Assembly: GCA_947473045.1 (NCBI GenBank)
Contig: CANJCO010000005.1
Location: 1 to 64,000, forward strand
Length of the DNA stretch: 64,000 nucleotides
From: Myxococcales bacterium
GTDB lineage: Bacteria; Myxococcota_A; Polyangia; Polyangiales; Polyangiaceae
Direction: 5' to 3'
The notes below the pieces were generated by a model. The model worked only from the letters and a program-made list of their open reading frames with translations, had not been told where the DNA came from and ran no database searches. The position numbers were made by a program, and so were the translations under genes. Every line of letters starts with the position of its first letter. The first letter of the stretch is position 1. Shown in pieces: positions 1 through 9,351 of the stretch.

Positions 1-2
1 CG

Positions 3-848
3 TACTTCGTCGCCGGGGCGCGCGTGGTCGCCCCCGCGCAGTTTCGCATGGTCGGTGGCTTCAACGACGCAAACGCGGGCTGCGTAGTCGTGCACGGAGC
101 CCCGCACGCCGATCCGAAAAACGCGCGTCTTCGCGAGTTGCTCGAGGTTTGTAGCCGCGCGCACCTGCCGTATCCCGGCAGGTGCCTGATGGGATGCCCC
201 GAAGGCCACGAGCTTGCGCGCGTGACGCAGGCCCTCATCGACGCCGGCAAGCTGCCCGCCGGCGACGCTTCGCTGCCCGACCGCATCAAGTCGCTTCAAT
301 GGCACTACGGCATCGGCATCGACTGCACCGACTACGTCCTTGGAGCCGCGCTCGCCGCGCACGGTCAACGCGAGCGCGACGTCGCGATTCGCTCCTTTGG
401 GGTGGCGCTGCCCGCGCCTGGGATCGACTACTTCGCGACCGCGACGACCAATCCCCACCTGCAGCGCGTCGAGGTCGCCGCGGCGCGCGCGGGCGACGTG
501 TTCTGCCTCGACGATCCGGGCAGCGTCGGACACCGCGCCGTCGTCTACGAGCGCCACGTCTGCGGCGATGACGAGCTGAGCGCGCTGCGTGCGAAATTCG
601 GCAGCGACTGCTCTGCGTTTTTTGTAGGCGGCGCCGTGCACCAAATCGAAGTCGACTCGTCGTGGGGAGCCGGCGACCAGGGCGCGAGCTACGGCGGCGT
701 GAGGCGCGACACGTGGCTCTTCAACGCATCGACAGGCGCGTGGGCGCAGCTCGACAAGCGCGTCTCGGCCGATTCTGAGCCGGTCTTCCGGCAAACCGGT
801 CGGGGCCCCGCGGGCGAAGTGCTGCGGGGCATTTTTCGTTTTAAGTGA
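3..848 (+). CDS. NlpC/P60-like cysteine peptidase, 5' end outside window
   Basis: The frame is open to the left edge, so the true start is probably upstream. Inside the window the first possible starts are a GTG at 24 and an ATG at 48. The visible part contains GIDCTDYV, which looks like the nucleophile-cysteine segment of NlpC/P60 enzymes (usually DCSGFV). About 70 residues later comes a GDVFCL...GHRAVVYE stretch that fits the catalytic-histidine strand (usually GHVGIY). This order and spacing suggest a papain-like amidase or peptidase, possibly acting on cell-wall peptides. The rest (residues after VHQIEVDSSWGA) is not recognised. Its last 8 bases overlap the end of the convergent MBL-fold gene. 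A non-enzymatic relative is equally possible, since the third catalytic residue is not clear. Confidence 0.5.
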   Translation, partial: YFVAGARVVAPAQFRMVGGFNDANAGCVVVHGAPHADPKNARLRELLEVCSRAHLPYPGRCLMGCPEGHELARVTQALIDAGKLPAGDASLPDRIKSLQWHYGIGIDCTDYVLGAALAAHGQRERDVAIRSFGVALPAPGIDYFATATTNPHLQRVEVAAARAGDVFCLDDPGSVGHRAVVYERHVCGDDELSALRAKFGSDCSAFFVGGAVHQIEVDSSWGAGDQGASYGGVRRDTWLFNASTGAWAQLDKRVSADSEPVFRQTGRGPAGEVLRGIFRFK

Positions 849-1842
849 TCGCCTGAGATCGGGCGGCGCTGCCGAGCGCGCGGGTCTCGCCGACGTCGAA
901 GATCCAAGCGCGGTCCTCGCTCAGCGACGCCGCCGCGCACGCCGCTCGGAGTCGCTCGGGCGGCTCTCCGACCGGCTCATCGGTCAGCTTGAACGTGCCC
1001 CAGTGCATCGCGCAAAGGTGGCGCGCGCCGAGCAACTCGAACGCGCGCAGCGCCTCTTCCGGGCCCATGTGCTGCGGCTGCATAAACCATGGGGGATCGT
1101 AGGCGCCGATGGGCAACATCGCCCAGTCAATACCCGGATACCGCGCTCCGATTTCGCCAAACACCCGCTCGCTCATGGCGGTATCACCCGCGTGATACGC
1201 GATTCCTTCGGGCGCTTCGAACACGAAACCGCCCCAGAGGCGGCGATTGCGATCCCAAGGGGCGCGCATCGACCAGTGCTGCGCCGGCACGAGGGTGATC
1301 GCGACGTCGCCGACGCGGTGGGTCTCCCACCAGCCCAGCTCCACAACATTTCGCAGCCCCGCACCTCTGACAATATCGCCGACGTCCCGCGGCACAACAT
1401 AAAGCGCGTCGGGGCCGATGCGGCGAAGCGTTGGGAGGTCGAGGTGATCGAAGTGCGCGTGCGAGACGGTCACCACGTCGATTTTCGGCATCGCGTGCAG
1501 CGCCACTCCGGGCTCGCAGAGGCGCGCGCTCGCGAGGCCGAGACGGTCCGACCAAATCGGATCGGTGACCAGGAGCTTGCCGCCGATGCGAAGCGCGAAG
1601 GTGGCATGGCCAATCCACGTGAGGCTCGCGTGCTGTGACCGCAGAAGCGCGTCGTCGTGAGCGCGCCGCGGCGTCACGAACCCACCTGGATCGCGTCGCC
1701 GCCGCCCCGACAGGCGATCGCCGATCTGCCACTTCAGGATGTCAACGAGGCCCTTGTCGGGCGTTGTTCCGTCGAGATTCGTATAAACGGGCACGCCCGC
1801 AGCATAGACGCGAAAAGCCCGGGGGCGCGAGGACGCCGGCAT
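841..1842 (-). CDS. MBL-fold metal-dependent hydrolase, NAPE-PLD/UlaG-like
   Basis: A 333-residue metallo-beta-lactamase-fold enzyme. The dimetal-binding signature is SHAHFDHLD (family consensus SHNHYDHLD) near residue 130. It is followed by PAQHWSMR...DRNRRLWGGF, the hallmark of the branch that includes N-acylphosphatidylethanolamine phospholipase D, then HAGDT and a C-terminal HWGTF. These supply the expected His/Asp zinc ligands. Family members cleave phosphodiester or cyclic ester bonds; a lipid phosphodiester substrate is a reasonable inference but is not shown by the sequence. There is no signal peptide, so it is probably cytoplasmic. It lies downstream of jag on the same strand after a 122-base gap, the place mnmE often occupies, and is probably a separate unit. 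Confidence 0.8.
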   Translation of the reverse strand: MPASSRPRAFRVYAAGVPVYTNLDGTTPDKGLVDILKWQIGDRLSGRRRRDPGGFVTPRRAHDDALLRSQHASLTWIGHATFALRIGGKLLVTDPIWSDRLGLASARLCEPGVALHAMPKIDVVTVSHAHFDHLDLPTLRRIGPDALYVVPRDVGDIVRGAGLRNVVELGWWETHRVGDVAITLVPAQHWSMRAPWDRNRRLWGGFVFEAPEGIAYHAGDTAMSERVFGEIGARYPGIDWAMLPIGAYDPPWFMQPQHMGPEEALRAFELLGARHLCAMHWGTFKLTDEPVGEPPERLRAACAAASLSEDRAWIFDVGETRALGSAARSQAIT

Positions 1843-1964
1843 CGCGGCGTCGGGGCCGATGACTCATGTCGCCGCCGCTGAGCCCCGCGGCGCCGAACGC
1901 GCGGTGCGATCGGCGCTGAGGCGCTCAGCAGGTGCAGCGCTCGACGCGCGGGCTCAGCAGAACG

Positions 1965-2534
1965 TCAGTCCGCGCCGCCGACCGGCTTGGCCTCACCCGG
2001 CTTGAGCGGGATGATTTGCACGCGGCGATCGGGGCCCTCACCGTTCGATTCGGTGCGAACGCCCGGGAACTCACGCAGCGCGAGGTGAACGATGCGACGA
2101 TCGCGGGCGCTCATCGGATCGAACGTGATGATCTTGCCTTCTTTGGCCACGCGCTCGCCGAGGCGCTCGGCCATGTCGGCCAGCTGCTCCTCGTGGCGGG
2201 CGCGGTAGCCCTCGGCGTCAACCTGCACGTGGCGGCGGGCCTCGCCCGGCTTGTGCGCGACGCGCGTGGTCAGGTACTGAATCGCTTCGAGCACGCTGCC
2301 GCGCTTGCCGATGACGCGACCTGCGTCGGGGCCCTCGATGTCGATGCGAATTTCGTCGACCGAGCCTTCGCCGTCGTCGGGCGCCAGGATGACCTCGGCG
2401 TTCATTTCCATTTCGGCGAGGAGCTTGCGCACGAACGCGAGCGACCGCTTGGTCTGCGCGTCAGCAGCCTCTTCGTAGGCGGTGTTTTGCGAGGTCGCGA
2501 GGGGCTGGTGCGTGGTGGTCGGGGTGTCAGACAC
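1965..2534 (-). CDS. jag: Jag/KhpB-like RNA-binding protein (KH and R3H domains)
   Basis: A 189-residue protein with a KH domain (GPDAGRVIGKRG, residues about 68-79; the GKRG loop contacts RNA) and a C-terminal R3H domain (SARDRRIVH followed by VRTESNGEG). It is the usual partner downstream of yidC. In Firmicutes the homologue KhpB/Jag binds small RNAs and mRNAs and affects cell elongation and division; here the role is inferred. The N-terminal Jag_N segment seen in many homologues is short or missing and is replaced by a polar leader. The start is a GTG at 2534 lying inside the last codons of yidC (8-base overlap), so the two are probably translationally coupled. Confidence 0.9.
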   Translation of the reverse strand: MSDTPTTTHQPLATSQNTAYEEAADAQTKRSLAFVRKLLAEMEMNAEVILAPDDGEGSVDEIRIDIEGPDAGRVIGKRGSVLEAIQYLTTRVAHKPGEARRHVQVDAEGYRARHEEQLADMAERLGERVAKEGKIITFDPMSARDRRIVHLALREFPGVRTESNGEGPDRRVQIIPLKPGEAKPVGGAD

Positions 2535-4344
2535 GTGCTTTTCCTTTGGTGATCGTGGCGGCCTTCTTGGCGCCGCCTGAAACTTCCTTCACCTCGATTT
2601 GGCCCTTCTTGTTGCCGCCGTCGTGAGGCGCAAACTGCTCGACGAGCAGCTGTTGCGTGATGCCGAGCACGCTGTTGGTCAGCATGTACAGGCCCAGCGC
2701 GGCGGGCAGGAAGAGCATCATCACGGTGAAGATGCCGGGGAGGAGGTAAGCCATCATTTTCTGCTGCATGGGGTCCATGCCCTGCTGCGGCACGATGCGC
2801 TGCTGCAGGATCATGAAAGCCCCGAGAATGAGGGGGAGAGGGCCGAACGCGGGGATGGCGCCCACGAGCGGGAGAGGTCCAAAGGGGCCGAGAAGCTGGT
2901 CGGGAGCCGACAGGTCGTGGAACCACAAGAAATGTGTATGATACATCTCCACGGCGGTCTGCAGGGTCGTGTACATCGCGAACCAGATGGGCATCTGCAC
3001 GAGCTGGGGCAGGCATCCGCCGAACGGATTCACCCCTCGCTTCTTGTACAGCTCCATCGTCGCCAGGTTCTTCGCCTGCATGTCGTCGCTGAATTTGCGC
3101 GCGATGTCGTCCATCTCCGGCTTGAGCCGGCGCATGGCGACTGTCGTTTTGATCGACTTCCAGGTGAGCGGGAACAGGGCGAGGCGCACGCCGAACGTCA
3201 TGAGAATGATCGCGAGGCCCCAGTTGCCGGTCACGTGCTGCTGCAGCCACACGAGAAACCCGACCAGCACCTTCGCCACCGGCGAGAAGAAGCCGAGGTT
3301 GATCAGGTCTCCGAGCTGTTTCTCGGCGCCGCCAGCCGCCTTGAGCACCTCGCGCTCCTTCGGTCCGAAGAAGGCGATTTGCGTGTAGGTTGCAGATGCT
3401 CCGGGATCGAGCGATTTGGGCTCGTAGGCGAGCTGCGCGTGGAACACAGTCGCCGCGTCGTCGTCGTCTTTCTTCTGGCCTTCGCTAAACCACTCCTCGG
3501 CCAGCAGGCGGCAGCTCGGGGTGCCGCCCAGCTGCGGCACGAGCACGCCGGCGAAGTAGTAGTTCGATGCCGACGCCCAGCGGTCGGCGCCGTCGAGCTT
3601 GAGCCAGCCGTCTTTGAAGTCGCCCGCGTTCTTGCGGGTGACTTCGCCACCGTGGCCGCAGGAGACGTCGGTCACAAACGGAGAGGTGCGGCCAAAGTGG
3701 CTCTTCACCTCGGAGTTTTTTCGGAAGGCGAAGGTCTCGACCGTGAAGCGGTGCTTCTTCGGCGCCGCCGCGAGGTTTTTCACCGTGGTCTCGACGGCGA
3801 GCTCAAACGGACGCGCGCCGGCCTTGATGGTTTTTTCGATCGAAACCTGCTCGTCGACGTAAGTGAACTTGCAGCCGCTGGCACCGAGGGGCTCGGTCTT
3901 CCAGTCGAAGCGATCGAACTTCACCTGATCGTCGGCGCCGTCGCCGCGGAACAGCGTGCGCATCGGGCGCCAGCGCTCCAGATTCGCCCAGTCGCCGGCG
4001 TCCCAGTTGGAGCTGACCATGTCGAGGGGCTGGCCGCGCTCGTCGGTGTAGTTCGCGTCGAGCAGGCGAAAATGGGCGAGCGCTGCGCCGCGCGACGACA
4101 GCTCGGCCGAGAATCGGTTGCCCTTGATAGTGCACGTCGTGGGAGCAGCCGGCGCAGGCGACCCCGCAGGGGCTGCCTTTTCGATCAGCGGATCCGGCGC
4201 AAAATCAGGGGCGTTGGCGTAGCTCTCGAGGGCTATCGGCTGCTTCTTGTCGCCCGAGCTGCCGAAAAATCTCGGATAGGCCCAGAAGCCGAGCAGGACG
4301 ATCGCCGCCATCAACGCCCAGCGCGAGAGTGTGTTTCGATCCAT
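2527..4344 (-). CDS. yidC: membrane protein insertase YidC
   Basis: A 605-residue inner-membrane insertase/chaperone that puts proteins into the membrane alone or with SecYEG. It has the Gram-negative layout: an N-terminal membrane anchor (residues about 8-24), a large periplasmic P1 domain (about 60-350), then the conserved hydrophobic core with GVNPFGGCLPQLVQMPIW, typical of YidC transmembrane segment 3. The C-terminal tail is Lys/Gly-rich and positively charged, suited to ribosome contact. The ATG at 4344 overlaps the TGA of yidD by one base, and the end overlaps jag by 8 bases. Together with rpmH, rnpA and yidD this is the widely conserved bacterial cluster. Confidence 0.97.
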   Translation of the reverse strand: MDRNTLSRWALMAAIVLLGFWAYPRFFGSSGDKKQPIALESYANAPDFAPDPLIEKAAPAGSPAPAAPTTCTIKGNRFSAELSSRGAALAHFRLLDANYTDERGQPLDMVSSNWDAGDWANLERWRPMRTLFRGDGADDQVKFDRFDWKTEPLGASGCKFTYVDEQVSIEKTIKAGARPFELAVETTVKNLAAAPKKHRFTVETFAFRKNSEVKSHFGRTSPFVTDVSCGHGGEVTRKNAGDFKDGWLKLDGADRWASASNYYFAGVLVPQLGGTPSCRLLAEEWFSEGQKKDDDDAATVFHAQLAYEPKSLDPGASATYTQIAFFGPKEREVLKAAGGAEKQLGDLINLGFFSPVAKVLVGFLVWLQQHVTGNWGLAIILMTFGVRLALFPLTWKSIKTTVAMRRLKPEMDDIARKFSDDMQAKNLATMELYKKRGVNPFGGCLPQLVQMPIWFAMYTTLQTAVEMYHTHFLWFHDLSAPDQLLGPFGPLPLVGAIPAFGPLPLILGAFMILQQRIVPQQGMDPMQQKMMAYLLPGIFTVMMLFLPAALGLYMLTNSVLGITQQLLVEQFAPHDGGNKKGQIEVKEVSGGAKKAATITKGKARV

Positions 4345-4700
4345 CAGCTATTTTCTCGGTTTGCTTCGGGCGCGGGCCAGATAGGCGCTAGCGCTTGATG
4401 AGGTGCGGCGGGCTTCGCGGGAATGGGCGCCGGAGCGCGGGGGAGCGGGGGCAGGTCGATGCCGCCAGGATGAAACGGCTGGCACTTACTCAGGCGAACA
4501 AGCGAAAGCAAGACACCCCGCCACGCGCCATGAGACTGCAGGCAGGCGGCCGAATAGCGGGAGCACGAGGGCTCGAAGCGGCAAACGGGGCCAAGCAGTG
4601 GCGACAGCGTGCGCTGATAGACGCGAATCAGGGCAATGAGCACGCGCGCTACGGGGCCCGGAGCGGCGTGCAGATGACAGGGGGTAGCGCTGGGGATCAT
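4344..4700 (-). CDS. yidD: membrane protein insertion efficiency factor YidD
   Basis: A 118-residue protein with the two diagnostic motifs of YidD: CRFEPSCSRYS and CQPFHPGGID (usually CHPFHPGGYDP). The family is a small membrane-associated protein that assists YidC-dependent insertion. It is longer than the usual 70-90 residues because of a Pro/Ala-rich C-terminal tail of about 35 residues after the second motif. Its start overlaps rnpA by four bases (ATGA) and its stop overlaps yidC by one, so all three are probably translated in a coupled way. Confidence 0.93.
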   Translation of the reverse strand: MIPSATPCHLHAAPGPVARVLIALIRVYQRTLSPLLGPVCRFEPSCSRYSAACLQSHGAWRGVLLSLVRLSKCQPFHPGGIDLPPLPRAPAPIPAKPAAPHQALAPIWPAPEANRENS

Positions 4701-5122
4701 GCTTCGGGTCCGGCGGGCTCCGCCGACTGCGCCGAAACATGCGGCTTCGGGGGCGCTTTCGCCAGCGCCGCGAGGGCCTGTTTTTCAAGCTTTCGCTTCA
4801 CGTCGCCCCATTCGCGCGCGCAAGCGTCAAAACCAAGCGTGTGCGCACCCGACCGCGCGATGAGCACGAGGTCGATTCCGTCGGGCAAGGCCGCCACGCC
4901 GAGCCGGAAGCACTCGCGGCACACCCGCTTGACGCGATTGCGCGCGACCGCGTTGCCGACCTTGCGGCTGACCACGAGCCCGAGGCGCGAAGGCCCCTGC
5001 TCCTCGCGCGCGGCGAGCAGAAAGACGAAGTGCGCGGATACAACGCGAACGCCTCCGCGTTGCACCCGATCGAATTCGGGGCGAGCGCGGAGACGCCGGT
5101 CTTTGCCAAACGAGCCCCTCAC
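4697..5122 (-). CDS. rnpA: ribonuclease P protein component
   Basis: A 141-residue basic protein that helps the RNase P RNA cleave 5' leaders from tRNA precursors. The RNR signature is clear: GNAVARNRVKRVCRECFR at about residues 56-73. The N-terminal hydrophobic cleft also fits (LRARPEFDRVQRGG, then SAHFVFLLAA). A 25-residue Pro/Ala-rich tail extends past the usual end. The start is a GTG at 5122, ten bases downstream of the rpmH stop, as expected for co-transcription with rpmH. The RNase P RNA gene itself was not seen in this window. Confidence 0.94.
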   Translation of the reverse strand: MRGSFGKDRRLRARPEFDRVQRGGVRVVSAHFVFLLAAREEQGPSRLGLVVSRKVGNAVARNRVKRVCRECFRLGVAALPDGIDLVLIARSGAHTLGFDACAREWGDVKRKLEKQALAALAKAPPKPHVSAQSAEPAGPEA

Positions 5123-5132
5123 GGGGCGTCGC

Positions 5133-5282
5133 CTACTTCTTGTAGGTGTTGACCGTCAGGCGCTTGCGGCCCTTACGGCGGCGGTTGGCGAGGACCTTCT
5201 GGCCCCCGCTGGTGGCCATGCGCGCGCGGAACCCGTGCGTGCGGACTCGGCGGATGTTGTGGGGCTGGTAGGTACGCTTCAC
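5133..5282 (-). CDS. rpmH: 50S ribosomal protein L34
   Basis: A 49-residue ribosomal protein with the nearly invariant L34 sequence: [20 protein letters not shown] at the N terminus and a basic GRKRLTV end. A longer frame opens upstream at 5324, but the family always starts at (M)KRTYQP. The GTG at 5282 is therefore the start, supported by AGGAG at 5290-5294, seven bases upstream. It is the first gene of the rpmH-rnpA-yidD-yidC-jag unit. In many bacteria dnaA lies just upstream; here a divergently transcribed OmpA-family gene does. Confidence 0.97.
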   Translation of the reverse strand: MKRTYQPHNIRRVRTHGFRARMATSGGQKVLANRRRKGRKRLTVNTYKK

Positions 5283-5289
5283 AGCAACT

Positions 5290-5294
5290 CTCCT
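5290..5294 (-). promoter_or_regulatory. ribosome binding site deciding the rpmH start
   Basis: On the minus strand this reads AGGAG, with seven bases between it and the GTG at 5282. It supports a GTG start for L34 over the upstream in-frame start at 5324. Confidence 0.8.
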
Positions 5295-5306
5295 GAAGGG
5301 CGGCGC

Positions 5307-5335
5307 ACAAAAGCACCGAAACATTTCGGCGTCAA
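5307..5335 (-). promoter_or_regulatory. candidate sigma-70 promoter of the rpmH operon, with palindrome in spacer
   Basis: On the minus strand TTGACG (5335-5330) is followed after exactly 17 bases by TTTTGT (5312-5307). The -35 box is good and the -10 box weak. The spacer holds a perfect 6-bp inverted repeat, CCGAAA-CA-TTTCGG at 5316-5329 on the plus strand, placed where a repressor could block RNA polymerase. It lies 25-53 bases upstream of the rpmH GTG. The assignment is by eye only. Confidence 0.4.
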
Positions 5336-5400
5336 GGTCTTAAAGCAATGTTACGTCCGCCAAAAGGCACAAACAGTGTACATTCGGGCGACCTACCGCC

Positions 5401-7188
5401 ATGAAGACCCGCCGCCCGCTCAAACTTTTCGCCCGCAGCGCGCCCGCGATCGCCGCGATCTCCGCCACGATTTGCTCGCCGAGCGCGTTTGCGCAGACGC
5501 AGACCTTCAAGCTCGACCGCGTCGAAGTGCCCGGCGCCCCGGACGACACGTTGATGATGGCGCGCGCGGTGACGCAGCCGGAGCCCACGCTCTTTGCGCA
5601 GCTGGGCCTCGGCTATTCGCTCAACCCGTTACGCACCGACACCATCTACAGCGTGCCGAACCTGAGGTTGCTGGCGCAGGCGCCCGCCCGCGGCGTGGTG
5701 AAAGACCAACTGACGGTGTACACCGCGGTGGGCGCGCAGCTGTTCAACCGCTTCACGGTTTCGGCGGCGTTTCCGTTTTCGCCCTGGCAGGACGGCAAAA
5801 ACCCCGACTACCAGAACTCCACCACCTCCGGCACCTCGAGCACGACGGTCGTGCGCACCGACGGTCCGTCGGCGGGTGACATTCGTCTCGATCTGCGCGG
5901 GGTCATCGTTCGCTCGGACGACCAGCGGGCCGCGCTCGGCGCGAGCGCGTCGGCGTTCGTCCCGCTGGGCACAAGCGCGAATTTCGGCGCCGACCAGCGC
6001 GCCTCCGCGATGCTTGGCGTTCAGGGCGAATACGCCTTCAATTGGCTGACGATCATGGCGACCACAGGCGTGCATCTGCGGCCTTACGCCGCGATCAATT
6101 CGCCCACCACCGGACAGGGCCTCGGCATCGGCAACGAGTGGCGATGGCAGGCGGGAGCGTTCGTGCCAATCTCGGGCGGACGCTATCGGGTGGGCGCAAG
6201 CATCGTCGGCCAGACCGGCATCGAGAGCGACGCGCTGCTCATCGGCGAGACAATGTTCACCAAGCGCAACACCTCCATCGAGTGGAACGTCGAAGGACGC
6301 GCCAAGCTCGGCGAGGACGAGCGCTTCTGGGCCGGTTTCGGCGGGGGCAGCTTCATCTTGAACGGATACGGCGTGCCCGATTTGCGCCTCATGGCGACGT
6401 TCGGTGCCTACACGAGCCTGGTCTCCGCGCCGCCTGCAGCGCCTGAGCGCAAGCCACGCGACGAAGACGCCTCGTGGCGCGAGCAGCACGCCGACGACTC
6501 CGACGGCGACGGCATCCGCGACGAGGTCGACGCGTGCCCGAGCGATCCCGAAGACCATCAGGGCAAGGAGCCAAACGACGGTTGCCCCACGCCGCCCGAT
6601 CGCGACGGCGACGGCATCCCCGATCAGTGGGACAGGTGCCCCGACGAGGCCGAAGACAAGGACGGCATCAACGACGGCGACGGCTGTCCCGAGGCCGACG
6701 CTGACGACGACGGCGTTGGCGACGCCGACGACGCGTGCCCGAAGCAGCCCGGCGTAACCTCGACCGATCGCAAGAAGAACGGCTGCCCGCAGTACATCTC
6801 GATGGAGGGCTCCGTGGTGCGCGTGCTGCAGCAGGTGCACTTCGCGACCGGCTCGGCGACGATCCTCTCCGACAGCTTTCCGATGCTGCAGGAGATCGCC
6901 AACCTGCTGCGCGTCAACCCGAGCATCTCGCGCATGTCGGTCGAGGGTCACACCGACGATCGCGGCGACGCTTCGATGAACAAGCGACTGTCGCAAGATC
7001 GCGCGAACTCCGTCATGATCTGGCTCTCAGCCCACGGCGTCGACGCCGACCGCCTCGAAGCACACGGCTTCGGACAGGAGCGCCCGATCGACGCCAACTC
7101 GAGCGAGGCGGGCCGGCAGGCCAACCGCCGGGTCGAGTTCAAGATCGTCAGCGAAGACGACGCGAACGCGGTGAAGAAGGGCGAGTGA
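5401..7188 (+). CDS. OmpA-family outer-membrane protein with thrombospondin type-3 repeats
   Basis: A 595-residue envelope protein. A signal peptide ends near AFA/QTQ (residue about 31). It is followed by a long region of about 300 residues that reads like an outer-membrane beta-barrel. Around residues 358-460 are Asp-rich calcium-binding thrombospondin type-3 repeats (DSDGDGIRDEVDACP, DRDGDGIPDQWDRCP, DADDDGVGDADDACP). The C terminus is an OmpA domain that binds peptidoglycan, with VEGHTDDRG and the final QANRRVEF motif. The barrel/TSP3/OmpA order is common in myxobacterial and Bacteroidetes surface proteins and implies a calcium-stiffened link from outer membrane to cell wall. It is transcribed divergently from rpmH and convergent with the next gene. 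Confidence 0.88.
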   Translation: MKTRRPLKLFARSAPAIAAISATICSPSAFAQTQTFKLDRVEVPGAPDDTLMMARAVTQPEPTLFAQLGLGYSLNPLRTDTIYSVPNLRLLAQAPARGVVKDQLTVYTAVGAQLFNRFTVSAAFPFSPWQDGKNPDYQNSTTSGTSSTTVVRTDGPSAGDIRLDLRGVIVRSDDQRAALGASASAFVPLGTSANFGADQRASAMLGVQGEYAFNWLTIMATTGVHLRPYAAINSPTTGQGLGIGNEWRWQAGAFVPISGGRYRVGASIVGQTGIESDALLIGETMFTKRNTSIEWNVEGRAKLGEDERFWAGFGGGSFILNGYGVPDLRLMATFGAYTSLVSAPPAAPERKPRDEDASWREQHADDSDGDGIRDEVDACPSDPEDHQGKEPNDGCPTPPDRDGDGIPDQWDRCPDEAEDKDGINDGDGCPEADADDDGVGDADDACPKQPGVTSTDRKKNGCPQYISMEGSVVRVLQQVHFATGSATILSDSFPMLQEIANLLRVNPSISRMSVEGHTDDRGDASMNKRLSQDRANSVMIWLSAHGVDADRLEAHGFGQERPIDANSSEAGRQANRRVEFKIVSEDDANAVKKGE

Positions 7189-7197
7189 GCGGCGCGG

Positions 7198-8046
7198 TCA
7201 GGGCGCCGTAATCCCCGCCCACGCCTCGCTCTTTTGCCAGAGCGTCCTGGCCAGCGCCTCGTCGCGAGCGAGCGCGCTGGGCTTCTTTTCTTTGCAGGCG
7301 TCGTAGTACCGCCCGTCGTGATCGGCGACGTCCGGCGAAGTGGCGCAGTGGAGCGTCGCGCGGGCGCCTTCTTCGTTCGTGATCATGAAGAGCTTCATGA
7401 TCGATCGAATTCCCCACGGCACCTGTCGCCACACGTCGCTGGCGATGACGCCCGGGTGCAACGCGTAGGAGCGCACGCCGGCGCCGGCCCGGCCGCGCGC
7501 GAGCTCCGCCGTAAACAGAACGTTGCAGAGCTTGCTGACGCCGTATTCGTCCAGCCCGCTCACCGTCGCGGTGGGGCGCTGAAGCGCGCCAAAATCGAGC
7601 GATTTCGGCTTGTAATGCGCCCTGCTCGACACGTTGACGATGCGCGCGGAGCCGCTTTCGCGCAGCCGCGGCAGGAGCATCAGCGTCAGCAGGAAATGCC
7701 CGAGATGGTTGGTGCCGAACGTGAGCTCGAAGCCCTGTTTGGTCACGCCGCGCAGCCCCGCGAGGCCGGCGTTGTTGATGAGCAGGTGTAGCGGAAGCGT
7801 GCGGGCGAGCACCGCGGCCGCGCACGCTCGAACGCTTTCGAGATCGGCCAAATCGACCGCTACGAACTCAGCGTCGCCGCCCGCGGCCGCGATGGCGCTG
7901 AGCACCGGCTGGGCTCTTTCTTGCGATCGGCACGCCAAAAGCACGCGCGCGCCGCGGCTCGCGAGCGCTTCGGCGGTTACGCGTCCGATACCCGTATTGG
8001 CGCCGGTGACGAGCGCCACCTTTCCGGCGAGGTCTTTCTGCGACAT
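7198..8046 (-). CDS. short-chain dehydrogenase/reductase, retinol-dehydrogenase-like
   Basis: A 282-residue classical SDR. The cofactor loop TGANTGIG is near residue 15, NNAG (residues about 90-93) marks the central strand, and the catalytic triad is read as Ser in VNVSSRAHY plus YGVSK with the usual three-residue spacing. The arginine in ACRS after beta-2 suggests NADP(H). The overall pattern is closest to the retinol dehydrogenase/WW-oxidoreductase group that oxidises or reduces lipophilic alcohols and ketones; the actual substrate cannot be read. Its ATG at 8046 lies within a CATG tetramer that can also serve as an upstream start of the divergent aminotransferase. Confidence 0.85.
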   Translation of the reverse strand: MSQKDLAGKVALVTGANTGIGRVTAEALASRGARVLLACRSQERAQPVLSAIAAAGGDAEFVAVDLADLESVRACAAAVLARTLPLHLLINNAGLAGLRGVTKQGFELTFGTNHLGHFLLTLMLLPRLRESGSARIVNVSSRAHYKPKSLDFGALQRPTATVSGLDEYGVSKLCNVLFTAELARGRAGAGVRSYALHPGVIASDVWRQVPWGIRSIMKLFMITNEEGARATLHCATSPDVADHDGRYYDACKEKKPSALARDEALARTLWQKSEAWAGITAP

Positions 8047-8077
8047 GCGCGCGACGCTACTCGATTATGGTCCGATC

Positions 8078-9349
<1,272 letters not shown>

Positions 9350-9351
9350 TT

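Noticed and set aside
1915-1929. Hairpin GCTGAG-GCG-CTCAGC after jag
   Set aside because: A perfect 6-bp stem but no T run on either strand; too short in GC-rich DNA to call a terminator.
2599-4398. A 599-codon open frame antisense to yidC
   Set aside because: yidC is unmistakable on the other strand; the antisense product has no recognisable motif and biased composition.
5379-5384. TACATT as -10 box of the OmpA-family gene
   Set aside because: No -35 match at 16-18 bases upstream; too weak to list.
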